Of a stretch of 64,000 nucleotides of DNA, positions 49,230 to 61,069 are shown piece after piece. The stretch's first letter is position 1. Each line of letters begins with the position of its first letter. Where the stretch lies: contig NC_135999.1 in assembly GCF_048128805.1 (NCBI RefSeq), positions 22,307,659 through 22,371,658 on the forward strand, read 5' to 3'. The DNA comes from Centroberyx gerrardi (lineage: Eukaryota > Chordata > Actinopteri > Beryciformes > Berycidae). A model generated the notes under the pieces. It made no database searches. It worked only from the letters and a program-made list of their open reading frames with translations, and was not told the DNA's origin. The translations under genes and the position numbers were made by a program.

Positions 49230-50510
49230 ACAGATTGATGATATATATGTAAGAGTATCAGAAGGTAGAACTTTGTTTTATTTATGACCATATATACTGT
49301 ATGTTGCATGATATTGTTGTATATATTTTTCCTTTTTGTCAAACTGCTTGGTCTGGGGGGTTTTTTATATAGAGTTTCAAGGTGTTTTCTTATTGGAGCA
49401 TCCTCTTATCATTGATGACAACAGTGCTGATTTTTTTATGCTTGGATAGAAAGAGTATGCTGGACAGATAATAAAGGAAGAATAACAAAGAATATGGAGA
49501 AGATGGTCTGAGGTTATTACTGTAACCAGTGAATCACATCTGACATATATCCAAATCCTCATGGAAACCGTCATTTCCGGGCTAACATTGTTTATATTTA
49601 CTGATATTCATTGTTCTTCAGTTTACTGACACTTGCCTCTTAATGGATATGAATAGGAAGCGCTCTGAACTATTTAAAAGCTCTGTTCCGTAAAAGTCTA
49701 GTCATTACTGACATCACTGAGGAGCCATGGACCAATCACAAGGCAAGGAGGGATTCTGCACATTAAATAATGTAATGCATGCTGGTTGCCTTTTTGAATA
49801 TTTGATGAGCGTTACTGGAGTGAGAATTGCATAATTTATTGACACTGTTCTATAAAAAGAAAGTGTAAAAGCCGAAAAGTGGTCGAAGAGTCAAAGCCAT
49901 TCGTCTGCAGACCACACAGCGCTTCAGCACACTCTTTGGTGAGATAGATAAATGACGCATGAAGGCATTCATCATACAAAATTTCAAAACATAATCTGGT
50001 GTTTTAGACAAACACACTGAATGCTTTCAGTGGCTTCAGAATGTTGAGTGGATTCAGAATGTTGATCCAGTGTGTTTCCCTTCTGTGCAAATCAAATCTG
50101 TCCTTCTGCACTACAAATTATGTCGAGCGCTAAAGACATGAGTTGAATGGGAATAGAAATCACAAACTGTCTCAAGGTGAAGCCTACTCTGACAACAAAG
50201 CCACTGAGCTGGTTGATCCTTGAAGTTATAAATATTGTATTAGTTAACAAAGTACAGTTTGCGTATTAAAGGAGAAAGCATCAGCACATCATTTTTTTTT
50301 TTTAAAGTCACACCCCTTAGGCTACATTTTTCCCAAATAAGGCAACATAAATTAGCAGTGTCATTCCGACTTTTTTGAATGAAGGTGTACCTAAAATTTA
50401 CACATTTAAAAAAGAAGTGCTTTTGTAATATCTGCGTTGCAAATACCAAACAATGAGATTTAACAAACTTGACTTGGCATTTCAGAGAATTATAATAGCT
50501 TTCTAAATCA
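49230..50510. other. Gene-free AT-rich stretch
   Basis: Nothing beyond unique-looking DNA could be supported here. Confidence 0.45.
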
Positions 50511-50517
50511 CAATTAG

Positions 50518-50632
50518 TAGTTTAGTTTAGCTTAGTTTAGTTTAGTTTAGTTTAGTTTGGTTTGGTTTGGTTTGGTTTGGTTTAGTTTAGTTTAGTTTGG
50601 TTTGGTTTGGTTTGGTTTGGTTTAGTTTAGCT
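50518..50632 (+). repeat. Pentamer minisatellite with TTTAG and TTTGG blocks
   Basis: Runs of TTTAG alternate with runs of TTTGG in ordered blocks over about 115 bp. Confidence 0.9.
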
Positions 50633-51462
50633 TGTTTTCTTAGTTTCTTTCTTGAGGAAGACACTGGACCCCTAACTACTCACTCAGGATTAGAGCATCC
50701 ACAAAAATCCTTAAAACATCATAAGCATGTGTGAATGAAAGAACCAGTCATTTCAAATGGAGCAGGATGAGAGAGCGTTTATTGGGGTTCAGGGTTGATG
50801 TGGCGTCAGGATCTGAGTACAGTAAACAGGAGAGAGCGCAGTGGACCGCCAACCTAAAATCTCTGTCTGGTTGTGGCTTCCTCCTCTCTCAGATCCCCCA
50901 CCACACAAACACACACAAACTCACACTGGTGCCACACCCAAAATCAGTCTACTAATGGGCTGACTGAGGGTTGAAGAGAGGCAGAGGATGGTGAGATGAA
51001 GAAGAGGAAATGTGTGAGGGGGAGAAAAGGATGGAGGGGAGGATGGGAAGTGGGGGGTGGGGGTGGGGGGCTGACAAACAGAGACGGTGAGAGAGTGAGA
51101 ACAAAATTGGAGAGAGAACGTTTATTATCATCAGACCCAGTCTCGACGGTCTGTCAGTCGTTTCCTATTCATTTAATAATAACTTTTGGGTCATCGTCTT
51201 CTGATCATCACTAGATTACAATGTGTCAACAACTAGAGGGCGTTCAAAAGAAATGAAATTAAAAAACTCTAAATATCTTCCCCTCCATCCCGCGCTCGAA
51301 CCGGCAAGAGATTTCGGGACAGAGGAGGGAAAATTACACCCTCTCCCTCCTCCTCTCCTTCTTCGCCCTCACTCCTCCTCCTCCTGCTCCTGCTCCATCT
51401 CTCTGCTCGCCCTCACCCTCCATCTCTCCGCCGCTCCCTCTCTTCCTCGCCCTCGCTGGATT

Positions 51463-54293
51463 TCACTTGGCGGACATGGTGTAGCAGCCATGGGGATGCC
51501 ACTGCATGTCGCGGATGCGCCTCATGGACTGCATCTGGGGGCAGCGGGCGCCGTACTCATTGAAATGCCTGTACTCGCCCTTCTCCAGCAGGTACTGGCT
51601 GCCGCGGTAGCCGGGGAACTGGTAACCCACCCAACTGGAGAGAGAGAGAGAGAGAGAAAGGAGGAGGAGGGGGGAGGAGAAGAGAATTTACATTTTGAGA
51701 GAAAGTGAGAATGAATGGAGTGATTACAGGAGGAAAAAGGTGATTGAACAGAGAGAGAATAAAGAGAGGAGGGAAAATAAAGTATGTGGAGCAGAGAGAA
51801 AGACAAAAAAAAACCATGAGATAAGATTGAGCAGAATGAAAGACCAGCAGGAGTGAGAGAGAGAGAAAGATGAGGCGGGGAGAAAGCTGGGATACAGGAG
51901 GATGAACACCCTCCAACAAATTAAGGTATCGATCTGTTTGTCGTGCTTTCAGGCTGCCAAACCGCAGACCCTTCTCTCGGGTTGTTTGTTTCAGCTCTTT
52001 CCTCCCAAGCACCGGGGAGAGTTACAAATGAAGTAATCACAGTGTCTGCTGCTGCCACGCACAGACACAGATATACTACTGTGCTGCTGACGTTCGTGAC
52101 ACCCTTGGCTAGCTGCCGATGAGAAACAAAAAAAAAAAAAAAGGCTCTATTCTAAAACTCCTTTCCAGACAAACAGCTAGAGCACTCACACAGCCTGCTA
52201 ATGACTACACTGCCGTTTTTCTGAGGTTGAGAATGACGTCTTGAATCTGGGAATTGTCTCAGACAGGCAGAGTCACATGGAGCTGAACTTTATAGATCCA
52301 TCCATTAGTAAATCCTGGAGTATTTACAGAAATGTTGGGTGTTGACCCTGTTGAAAAAATGTGTCTTGTGTGTATTCCCTATCAGAAACGACATATGGAG
52401 CAATGATTAGAGCAGTAGGCTATAATTGAGGTCCTGCTCCATAGGCGGCTACAGGAAAGCCCCAGGTGTTTCTTCTTGATCGTTAAAAGAGGCAAAGAAA
52501 TGCTTGTATTGTGTTGCCACGCGTCTCGAAAGCTCTATGTAGGCAAATATCCCCATTAAGTGCTTCCTATGTGTCAGTCTGAGCTGTTTTCCGGTGGTGT
52601 GACAGCGCCGTGGGTGTGTGTTTGCGGTCGTGGTAACGGCTGCCACTCACGTTCCGCAGCTGACCATGATGCTGCCCACTCTGTCGGTGAAGCCGTAGGA
52701 GAACAGGCTGGGGACGTCGTCGTCCATGATCTCCATCTTACGGCCCTTGAACTCTCCGACCTCGTACAGGCAGATCTTGTGCTTCTCGGGATCCTGGAAG
52801 ACAGAGGGGAAAGAAAACGAGGGGAGGAGAGGAGTTAGAATAAGGATAGATACAAGGGTGGAAGTAACTAATTACATTTACTCCTGTTACTGTAATTGAG
52901 TCCCGTTTTTGTGTACTTTTTTGAGTATTTTTCAGTGATCAGTCAGTGACTTTACTTTTACTTAAGTACATTTTTGCTGAAGTGTTGTACTCAGCTACAT
53001 TTTCTCCATAAGCAGCTGAAACTGGATCAACGTAAGTTGGCCAATTGTGAAGCGATTCGCAGTAATTGGTCAGTCAGCAAAGAAGAGAAGAGTAATCTGG
53101 CTGTATTTGTTTGTACACTAATTTGTACTGTAATTTCTAATTTTTCCAATTAAAAGACTGTAGTTTGAACTCTGTCCTCTCATCTTTTTATAATTTCATG
53201 GAAAAGATCACATCTAACAAAGTTCTTATTTCTAAGTAACTCAGTACTTATGAGTTTTTTAAATCAGCTACTTTTTACTTTTACTTAAGTAGATTTTTAC
53301 ACCAGTTTTTTTACCTCTAGTTAAGTACATTTTTAGCAAGGTAACAGTACTTCTACTTGAGTAGGATTTTTTACTACTCTTTCCACCACTGGAATGATAG
53401 AAGATGAAGAAAAAGAGAGCTACCCACTGTGGGGAATGTTTTAGCTAGATGAATGAATGATAGATGAGTGGATGGATAAAAGCCACCAAAGCCAGGAATA
53501 CATTTTTTTTCCATTTGCAGTCAGACAGTCAGACAGAGGAACAGAGCGTTTACCATGCGGACGGGCCTGAAGGACAGCAGGTAGTCGTTCTTCTGGCAGT
53601 TGCTCCAGGAGTCCCAGCGGGGATACTCGCCCTTCTCCAGGATAAACATCTCACCACAGAAGTTCATCTGCTCATAGCCCACAAAGCTGCGGAGGGGGAA
53701 AGGTCAGGAGGAGCGGGGAGGGGGGGGCGAGGAAGAGAAGGAGGAGGTGAGATAAGGAGAGAGGAGGGAGGAAGAGTAGGGTTTAGGGAACGAGAATTTC
53801 ACCCCCGCAAAGCTCAGAATAGGATGCATGGTGATTGCATTGCTTTAAGTGTAAAGAGCAAGGGGATTATTTTATATGCAGTATGGTGGTAACACATCGC
53901 CTGTATGCCTTATCCCATGTCTTTATTCTCCTTCCTTCTTTCTTTCTGCTCTAATTTGCTCTTAACTTGAAAAAAAACCATTCCATCCATACCATCTCCA
54001 TTTCTCCTTAGTTCTTATATTTATTTATTTTCCTTGCGCCTCTCTCTTACATGATCATTATATGTTCACAGGAATATTGTCATGGCAGTATGTCTCTGTC
54101 CATCACAGTCGTTGCTGCTGGTTGCTTGTTATGTTGGTGTTCTAGCAATTGAAGTTTACTCTACTGTTGCGCTCATTGGTAGTCACTCTGGATTAAAGCA
54201 TCAGCTAAATGCCTAAAATGTGTGAAATGTAAAATGTAACTCACAGCAAATGAGTGTGTGTGTGAGTGTGTGTAGTGTGGGTGCATTGCTTGC

Positions 54294-54334
<41 letters not shown>

Positions 54335-55117
54335 TGCATCTATGGGCTACTTACGGTCCACAGTCGACACGCAGGGAGCGCACCCTGTCCATGCCCATGT
54401 CACACACGTTCATACACTCGGCGTTGATCTCGATACAACGGCCCTGGAAGTTCTCCTGGTCGAACACACACATCTGGAAGGACGGGGGGGGGGGAGGAAT
54501 GGAGGTTAACGTGATGGAGAAGGATTAGTAAACAAAGATAGACGGAGAATGAGAAAGGAGCAAGGTTTAGGGCGACAGCAGTGACAGTGAGAGGAAAGGG
54601 AGGGAATGAGGGATTTGGAGGAAGGAGGAGAAAGCAGGAGGAGGGGGGAACAGATGACTACAGAGTCATAGTAGTAGCACAGAGGTGGATTCAGCAGCAA
54701 AGGGTGAGTGGGATGTTGGAGGAAAGCAGAGAGTGGAACAAAGGGAGGAGAAAGGGAGCGATCAAAGGAAAAGAAGCGTGCAAACAAGACAGAGAGAGAG
54801 AGGGAGAGAAGAGAGAGCGAAGGGAAGCGACTGTGTTGTTGTCACAGCTTTCTCCACAGAGGCTGAACTCTGAGAAGCCTTACATGGTCTGGTTCTTTTT
54901 TCTTTCTTTCTTTTCTTTTTTTTTTTTTTTACATGGTCTTGTTCTGTCACTTCTAGTTGTCCACCGCCCCCTCACATAGCTATGGAAACTAGCAGCTGCT
55001 GGATGACAGACATCAGCCCAGTAGGTAAAGTGTTAGTGTGAGGCCAGCTGCATAACAAGGTGTCAAGGTGTGAGATGACTGTATAATATGTGTGAATGCT
55101 TCTTTTTCTGAGTATGC

Positions 55118-55157
<40 letters not shown>

Positions 55158-55254
55158 CCTTGTAGGACATCATGCCCATCTCAGACCTCTTAGACTGAGC
55201 AGCCTTCCCGTCAGTCTGGGAAGCAGCCTTGGATTTCTCTCCTCCAGCAGACAT
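51463..55254 (-). CDS. crybb1: Beta-B1 crystallin
   Basis: This is a complete minus-strand gene of 220 residues. The coding exons are 55159-55254, 54355-54473, 53554-53686, 52651-52793 and 51463-51634 (663 nt), with the sizes and one-Greek-key-per-exon layout typical of beta-crystallins. A lysine- and serine-rich N-terminal extension ([20 protein letters not shown]) is followed by four Greek-key motifs: [46 protein letters not shown] and [15 protein letters not shown]. The C-terminal tail ends CYTMSAK. Beta-B1 is an abundant structural lens protein that forms hetero-oligomers with beta-A chains. A non-coding first exon and a TATA box lie at 56127-56214. The gene is divergent from the beta-A crystallin at 60.7 kb. 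The last exon's acceptor is preceded by a (CT)n repeat. Identity is strong; a tandem fish paralogue cannot be excluded. Confidence 0.95.
52851..53394. repeat. hAT-type MITE in crybb1 intron
   Basis: The left end is CAAGGGTGGAAGTAACTAAT. The right end is ACTACTCTTTCCACCACTGG, whose inverse CCAGTGGTGGAAAGAGTAGT pairs with it imperfectly. The body has repeated ACTTTTACTTAAGTA motifs. Flanks GATAGATA and GATAGAAG may be a diverged 8-bp target duplication. Confidence 0.65.
54175..54240 (+). repeat. SINE-tail fragment in crybb1 intron
   Basis: It contains CACTCTGGATTAAAGCATCA, GCTAAATGCC and AAATGTAAAATGT, the common fish SINE tail. (GT)n at 54298-54331 follows, next to the exon 3 donor. Confidence 0.55.
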
Positions 55255-55261
55255 GATGACT

Positions 55262-55407
55262 GGAATGATGAACGAATGGAGAAGAGAAGAGAAGAATAGA
55301 GAAGAGAAAAGAAGAGAAGAGAAGAGCAGAGAAGAAGAGAGAAGAGAAGAGAAGAGAAGAGAAGAGAAGAGAAGAGAAGAGAAGAGAAGAGAAGAGAAGA
55401 GAAGCGA
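55262..55407 (+). repeat. (GAAGA)n minisatellite beside crybb1 exon 2
   Basis: About 25 AGAAG-type pentamers, interrupted near the left, lie directly upstream of the first coding exon in transcript sense. The minus strand is a long (CTTCT)n pyrimidine tract before CATTCCAG. Confidence 0.95.
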
Positions 55408-56126
55408 AGCTGTATTAACACTGTAGCACTAACAAAGCTCAAATTCAGTCCAAACTGCACCACACAAATTCCTATCCTGTCACCTGATCTTCCTCACACT
55501 GATAGTTAAAGCATCAAACTAGAGCACAAAATAATCCCCCTCGTCTTTTGAAGTCCCCGCTACAAAAGGAAATAAAGAATCCGACTAAACGGCTGTCATT
55601 CTTTGCAAAGCACCAAAAACCAAAGCGTCTTTTATATCCATAAATCCTGAGTTTCAATGGACAGCAGTATCTCATCGCAGTTACAAAAAGAGTTTGTCGG
55701 TAGCTTGAAACTAGCTGAAGTTTTCAAAAAAAACATTTCAATTTGGAATTCAAAAGGAGCATTTCCGACTCGTACACCCAGCAATGTCGGTGCTGCGTTT
55801 CTGGAACCAATGCGATTACATTTGAGTTTCCAAAGACATCAAACATTAGCCGTAGCATAATTTATATAAAGAATAATCCCTAATGTATAAGTAAAATACA
55901 CCTATGCGTGATAGGTGCTGTTCTTTTATTGATATTACATTACATAACAGGAATGACCTTTGTGTCATCCTTTTGCTGTAGCTGTAATCTACTCCCTATT
56001 TCACTCTTCTCTACACCTGTTGTTTCTCCCTCTCTTTCTCTCTCTCGCTCCTCTTTCTCCCCCCCTCTCCCTCTCCCTCCCCCTTCTCTTTTTTTCTGTC
56101 TATATGTTGTTTGTCCACTGTCTTAC

Positions 56127-56183
56127 CTGTGGCAGTGTGTGCGTACAGGAGTAGACTCGGGGCTGAGACTGGTGGTCTGTGTG
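56127..56183 (-). other. crybb1: Non-coding first exon of crybb1
   Basis: A strong donor (CACAG then GTAAGA) ends the exon at 56127 on the minus strand, and the TATA box lies about 25-30 nt upstream of the estimated start. Beta-crystallin genes normally have such an untranslated exon 1. Confidence 0.65.
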
Positions 56184-56207
56184 TGAGTGCGCTGGGCCCC
56201 TCTGGGC

Positions 56208-56214
56208 TTTTATA
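56208..56214 (-). promoter_or_regulatory. TATA box of crybb1
   Basis: The minus strand reads CATATAAAAGCCC. A CTCAGC half-site resembling part of a Maf response element lies about 35 nt further upstream (about 56249). That second point is only suggestive. Confidence 0.7.
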
Positions 56215-56289
56215 TGCTGGCGCCCAGAGAGAGGGGATTATACACACAGAAACAAACTCGCTGAGCCCACAGCCCCCACAGAATAGAAA

Positions 56290-56560
56290 TACCCCCATCA
56301 TCAAAGAGAGAGAGGGAGGCAGAGAGAGAGACAGAGAGAGAGAGAGAGAGTGGCAAAGAGAGAGAGAGGCAAAGAGAGAGGGGCAGAGACACTAAGGTAA
56401 GGCCGAAAGTGAAGGAGAGAGAGACTTGAAGAGGGGGAGAGAAAAGAGAGTAAGAGAGAAGGAAAGAGAGAGGAGAGAGAGAGGGAGATAAAGAGAGAGA
56501 GAGAGAGAGAATGAGTATGAGTATGAGAGACAGGGGAGACAGAGGAAAGAGAGAGAGACC
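56290..56560 (+). repeat. (GA)n-rich tract upstream of crybb1
   Basis: Almost pure purine sequence of GAGA and AGAGGC units. Reading frames through it are artefacts. Confidence 0.9.
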
Positions 56561-56658
56561 CAGAGAGGAGTATAAAGATTTGATTTGATTTGAGAAATAG
56601 AAAGAGACATGATGAACTAAAATCCCATGTATATTAGCAGGTTTAGGTTTACTTAAAA
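56505..56658 (-). repeat. Dispersed repeat, copy 2 (inverted relative to 40.8 kb)
   Basis: It contains GACATGATGAACTAAAATCC, CATGTATATTAGCAGGTTTA and GGTTTA. These are the inverse complement of the 40790-40900 arm and hexamers. Both copies lie beside a GA/CT tract. Confidence 0.75.
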
Positions 56659-57639
56659 CAATTATTTCCATTGCGATCCTCGAAAGAAGACAAAATAAAA
56701 TTAACTTGACGCGCAACACAAAACACAATTAAAACACAATCAGCTGTTCGTCCTCGGCACTCATGATTTATATCAGGCTCTGTGATCATGTCACGAATCC
56801 GTGAACTGAATGAATGTGTTTGTGTCTGTCTCCTTGGACACGTTTTGAACTGAGCAACACAGCTACTATAAAGCAGTTTAGAGAGAGTATAGTGAGACAA
56901 TTACACTGTTTCAACACTGGCTGAGAAATGTAAAGTTATTCTAGCTTCATCGGTAGCATTTCATACTACCTGACACTGTTGAATCTACCTATAAAGTGTT
57001 TTCTAGGCCCTATAACATCAACATCGGTTTCATAATAGTGAAAAGCTGGCCAGGTTCACACTTTAGAGCCAAAATGATTCACTCTTATTCCCTCAACAAT
57101 GTAGCGCTCTAATCAAGAGGCGCTGAGGCAAATAATAACAAGAAAAGCAATAAGCCGAGAGAAGCAATAACCTCAGTGTAATGCCACTGGGTGAACAAAG
57201 AGGTTAAGAGTGTGCTTGGACGACGTTTTGAATCTAAGTTCATCGCTGCGGGAGAAAGCTATTTAATTAAAGCCTTCCACTTTTCTCGTATGGGCGGTAA
57301 GATATTATGACGGGTGTAGCTGCAGGAGCATTGCTGTTACGTATTTCAAAGTACGGACAAGGGAAGAAGCAAACTGTAACGCCAAACATGACACATGGCA
57401 CGTGTGGGTCACATGGTGTATGACATCAAGGGTCAAGTGAGCAGGCATGCTGACGAAGGCCAGGAAGGGAGGGGGGGTGATACAGATGTGGGTGATACAG
57501 ATGTGGGTGATAGCTTCCAAGAAACGAAAAACTCCAATACGTTCTAGGAGAAAAAAAGGAGTGTGCCACTACTGCAGCCAAATACATCTCAGCCCGTCAT
57601 CGTCTCAGGCAAGAGAACCGATGACAACGTAAAAAAAGA

Positions 57640-57846
57640 AAAATGTGTGTGCAACACTGTTTGAGAATGTATGTATTTAGATAAATTGGTTGACTGTTTA
57701 TTGTTGTATTTACTAATTTAATGACACATTAAAGTTATTCATTCATTAGATTGATTACTGTCATTTTAATTTGATTTTGTTAACTTTGCTTTGGCAATAA
57801 GTACTTTGGTATTTCATGCCAATAAAGCACCTTGAATTGAATTGAT
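57640..57846 (+). repeat. Probable LINE 3' tail fragment
   Basis: It ends CCAATAAAGCACCTTGAATT, then GAATTGA. A run of TTGAATTGAA after an AATAAAGC box is a common fish LINE terminus. The body was not recognised. Confidence 0.4.
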
Positions 57847-58154
57847 ACAGACCACTGAGTTTCCACAGGCTGTTGCACCAACCAACAACATGACTGAAAA
57901 CTGCAGCAATCCATCCATCACTCCGTCAGTCCATCCATCTATCTGTTTATCCATCAATAAATCAGCCCATTTGTAAGAGATAAGACTGCAGATGTGAAAG
58001 TGCCCGTGAAGTTAAACAGTTTCAGGAAACTCTGCCTTGATTAAGTACAGTTAGTGTGCCATATAAAAACACCATGAAACAAACAATAAAATGCACCTGA
58101 GAGCAATGCTCATCAATGTGAGAAATGAATTTGTGAATGAATCTCTCTCTCTCT

Positions 58155-58240
58155 CTCCATTAATTAATACTGCACCCCTAGGAGTCATTAGGCTCTTATA
58201 AGATAACCCATAATGCCACATGGATGAGACAGTCCCAATT
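58155..58240 (+). repeat. Dispersed repeat, copy 2 (partner at 44.3 kb)
   Basis: Same-orientation partner of 44310-44400, again directly after a (TC)n tract. The two copies differ at a few positions, such as AGGCTCTTATAAGATAACCC here. Confidence 0.75.
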
Positions 58241-58249
58241 AGTAAGTAA

Positions 58250-58640
58250 GAAAGACTTAGTTTATGTATCACTTTTCAAAGTCGTTTACAAAGAGAAATA
58301 AAACAAAAGGCAAGTTGAAAACAAACAGAAATTTAAAAACAAAAGAGCACAGAACATAAAATGCAGGCAAGTAGTACAACAGTCAGTTGAGACATGATTA
58401 TAAATTATATAAAACACTGTAAAATTAAAATCAATAAAATGCCAGTTTAAAAAAATAGGATTTAAGAAGTGATTTAAAATGGGAAACTGAATCTGCCGAT
58501 CGAACACATAGGCGGAGGTGATACCAAAGGGTTGGAGCCAAGACTGAAAAGTTTTTAGTTTGGACCGAAGGACAAGTAAAGTCCTTGGTCTGAGGGAGGA
58601 GCCAGGCCCCGCTATGCTTTAAATGTAATAAAAGTGTATA
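58250..58640 (-). mobile_element. LINE fragment, C-terminal piece
   Basis: The minus strand at 58600-58450 encodes KNFSVLAPTLWYHLRLCVRS, then ADSVSHFKSLLKSYFF, the usual C-terminus of L2/CR1-type LINE ORF2. The A-rich 3' untranslated part continues to about 58255. It is truncated and inactive. Confidence 0.65.
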
Positions 58641-58859
58641 AACGCGCATGTGTGTGTGTGTGTGTGTGTGTGGATGCACACACACGTGTTAGTCGAGTTG
58701 GGGGAACTTGGTCCCAGCTGCCTCACACGCTCTGGTTCAAAGGTCAAGGGTCAGGTGAGGCAAGGGGTAGTGATGGGTGGTGGCATGTTGTCATGGCAAC
58801 TGTGGCCCATTGTCACACAGGGAGGTGTGTGTGTGGGGGGGGGGGAGTATTGTATCACG

Positions 58860-60000
58860 CCTACAGTATAGTTACATTATCAAAATCATATCACTGTAAA
58901 AGACTGCTGGGGCGCTGACAAAGCTTGAAAATTTGTATTATCCTCTGTGGATTTGACACAGTTGCAAGTCCATAGGCTTTCAAAATGGCCTTTTCACTTA
59001 TGAAATGTGTATTTATGTTTTATTTATTGCTGTTCAAATTTGTCTTAGTATTATATTCTTTTTTCTTCATTTGTTTTTTCTCAAGATTTATTATCCTCAA
59101 AATCACTTTGTAACACTGTTTTAAGAATTGTTCTTTATTTATTACTATTATTAGTAGTAGTAGTAATAGCAGCAGTAGTAGCAGTAATAGTAGTAGTAGT
59201 AGTAGTATAATCGTTATCAGTATTATTATAATTATTATTATTGCTAGATCCCAATTTGCTCGACTTTTGTGATATTCAAACGCTCCCCAGATGGCACAGA
59301 TGGCCAAATCCTTCTCATTCTCTGCCTATAGCCCGGGCCTTTGTTGCGCTATACGATGGCACTGCTGACCTATACGAATAGACCAACAACAGCTCCCCAT
59401 TCACTGCCACCTCCCTCTGTGCTGTATATGATCTGCTGAGTCGACAGGCCGCATAGGGTTACACGGCGAAACAAAAAGAGACAGGAGAGAGAGAGAGTGA
59501 GAGAAAAAAAAACTGGGTGGCAAGCACGCTGGCGCGCACACAGGATGTTTTACGCACAAACATTGGACACACGGACGCGCGGGCCGTTCACTCTCAGCAG
59601 CGTCAAACTAGTCACAGTTAGCCAGACCGATACCGGAAAGCAGGCGATTTTGCCTTCAAAATAAAAGTGTAATATTTGTTACTGTTGAAAATAATAAAAA
59701 ATAATAACAAACAACATTTTAAAAAATAATAATGAAGTATTTGGTGTATATATCAATTTAAATAGTATTCAGTTTCAGTTGAATCATTATACTATACATG
59801 GGATGTAAAATGATTATATTGTGGTAAAGAATGCCTTGTTATCTGGTGAATTTAAGGCTAAAAATAAAATTTGATGACTTAAACACAAATACATGATTCC
59901 TGGATGACTGTATTCTTTATTTTCACTTTGGTACTTATAATAAATCAAAATAACGTTCCAACATACATTGGGCTACAGTCGTGAAGGAGAGCTTTTATTT
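58860..60000. other. Gene-free stretch between the crystallin genes
   Basis: It includes a (TAG/TAA)n trinucleotide tract at 59145-59245 and AT-rich DNA. Lens regulatory elements for either gene could lie here but none was proved. Confidence 0.5.
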
Positions 60001-60147
60001 TGAAAATAAAATTGACCGGAAGTGTCGCCTTATCATTCTGGCGAGCTTGACACGTGACACTGTCGCTGTGCTCATAATTGTTTATGCGCTGTGTGGAGAC
60101 ACGTGCACGCGCCCGGTGGACAAGCGCGGACCGAGCGTGGACGCCGG

Positions 60148-60154
60148 TATAAAA
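60148..60154 (+). promoter_or_regulatory. TATA box of the beta-A crystallin gene
   Basis: GGTATAAAACAG lies about 85 nt upstream of a strong donor (CCAG then GTAAGC at 60236). The implied non-coding exon 1 runs from about 60180 to 60235. Confidence 0.7.
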
Positions 60155-60612
60155 CAGAAGCGCCAGAATGTCACAAAAGTCTATGTAAAGAGGATTGGTG
60201 CGTGACGAGCGGTAAGGAGAGTGGAGAGCAGCCAGGTAAGCTCAGCGGGGAACGGGGAAACGGTGCGGGACTACTTGACTGTTACAGAACTTTCCCACGG
60301 GATGGATTTACCGGAGGAAATGCTTATTGTGGCCGGGGAAGGTTTTGGGTATATTTTAGTTTATATTAGGCTGTATGAATATTTTAATAATATTAATCCA
60401 AGTTGTGAAATTTTGACATTTTGACATTAACAACTCAACTCTTGACATTATTGGCCTACTCATTAAAAATTCATATTATAACTTAATTAATTTTTATTTT
60501 ATTTTAATTTTTTTTTTCTTATGGTGTTATACCCTAAATTTAGTAATAAAGGCCTCTGGTTTATGTAGTTTATACAATTTAACTCTGTTTAGACCTCTTC
60601 TCTGATCCTCTT

Positions 60613-60616
<4 letters not shown>

Positions 60617-60664
<48 letters not shown>
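60617..60664. repeat. (CT)n microsatellite forming a splice acceptor tract
   Basis: About 24 CT units run directly into the TAG acceptor one base before the beta-A crystallin start codon. Confidence 0.95.
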
Positions 60665-60666
60665 GA

Positions 60667-61032
60667 ATGAATAGAGCCACTAAAACCCACATGACCTCAT
60701 CCATGTTCTTCCCTAGCATGGGAATGGCCCCTTTCTACAAGGTGAATTCACACACACATACACACACACACCACACACACACATATACACACACATGGAC
60801 ACGCCTTCACACGCCTCCTCTGTGCTCCTGTGTGCAGGTGTGCGTGTTTGAGCAGGAGCACTTCCAGGGCCGGTGTCAGGAGTTCACCTCCGAGTGCTGC
60901 AACATTCACGACTGCGGCCTGGACAACATCCGCTCCATCCGAGTGGAGAGTGGAGCGTGAGTCACACCCCCCCCTGTACGCCTGCAAGTCTGTGTGGACG
61001 GCTGTATGAGTATGTTAGTGAGTGTGTGTGTT

Positions 61033-61069
<37 letters not shown>

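Noticed and set aside
51223-51708. 161-residue plus-strand frame
   Set aside because: Antisense of crybb1 exon 6 joined to simple repeats.
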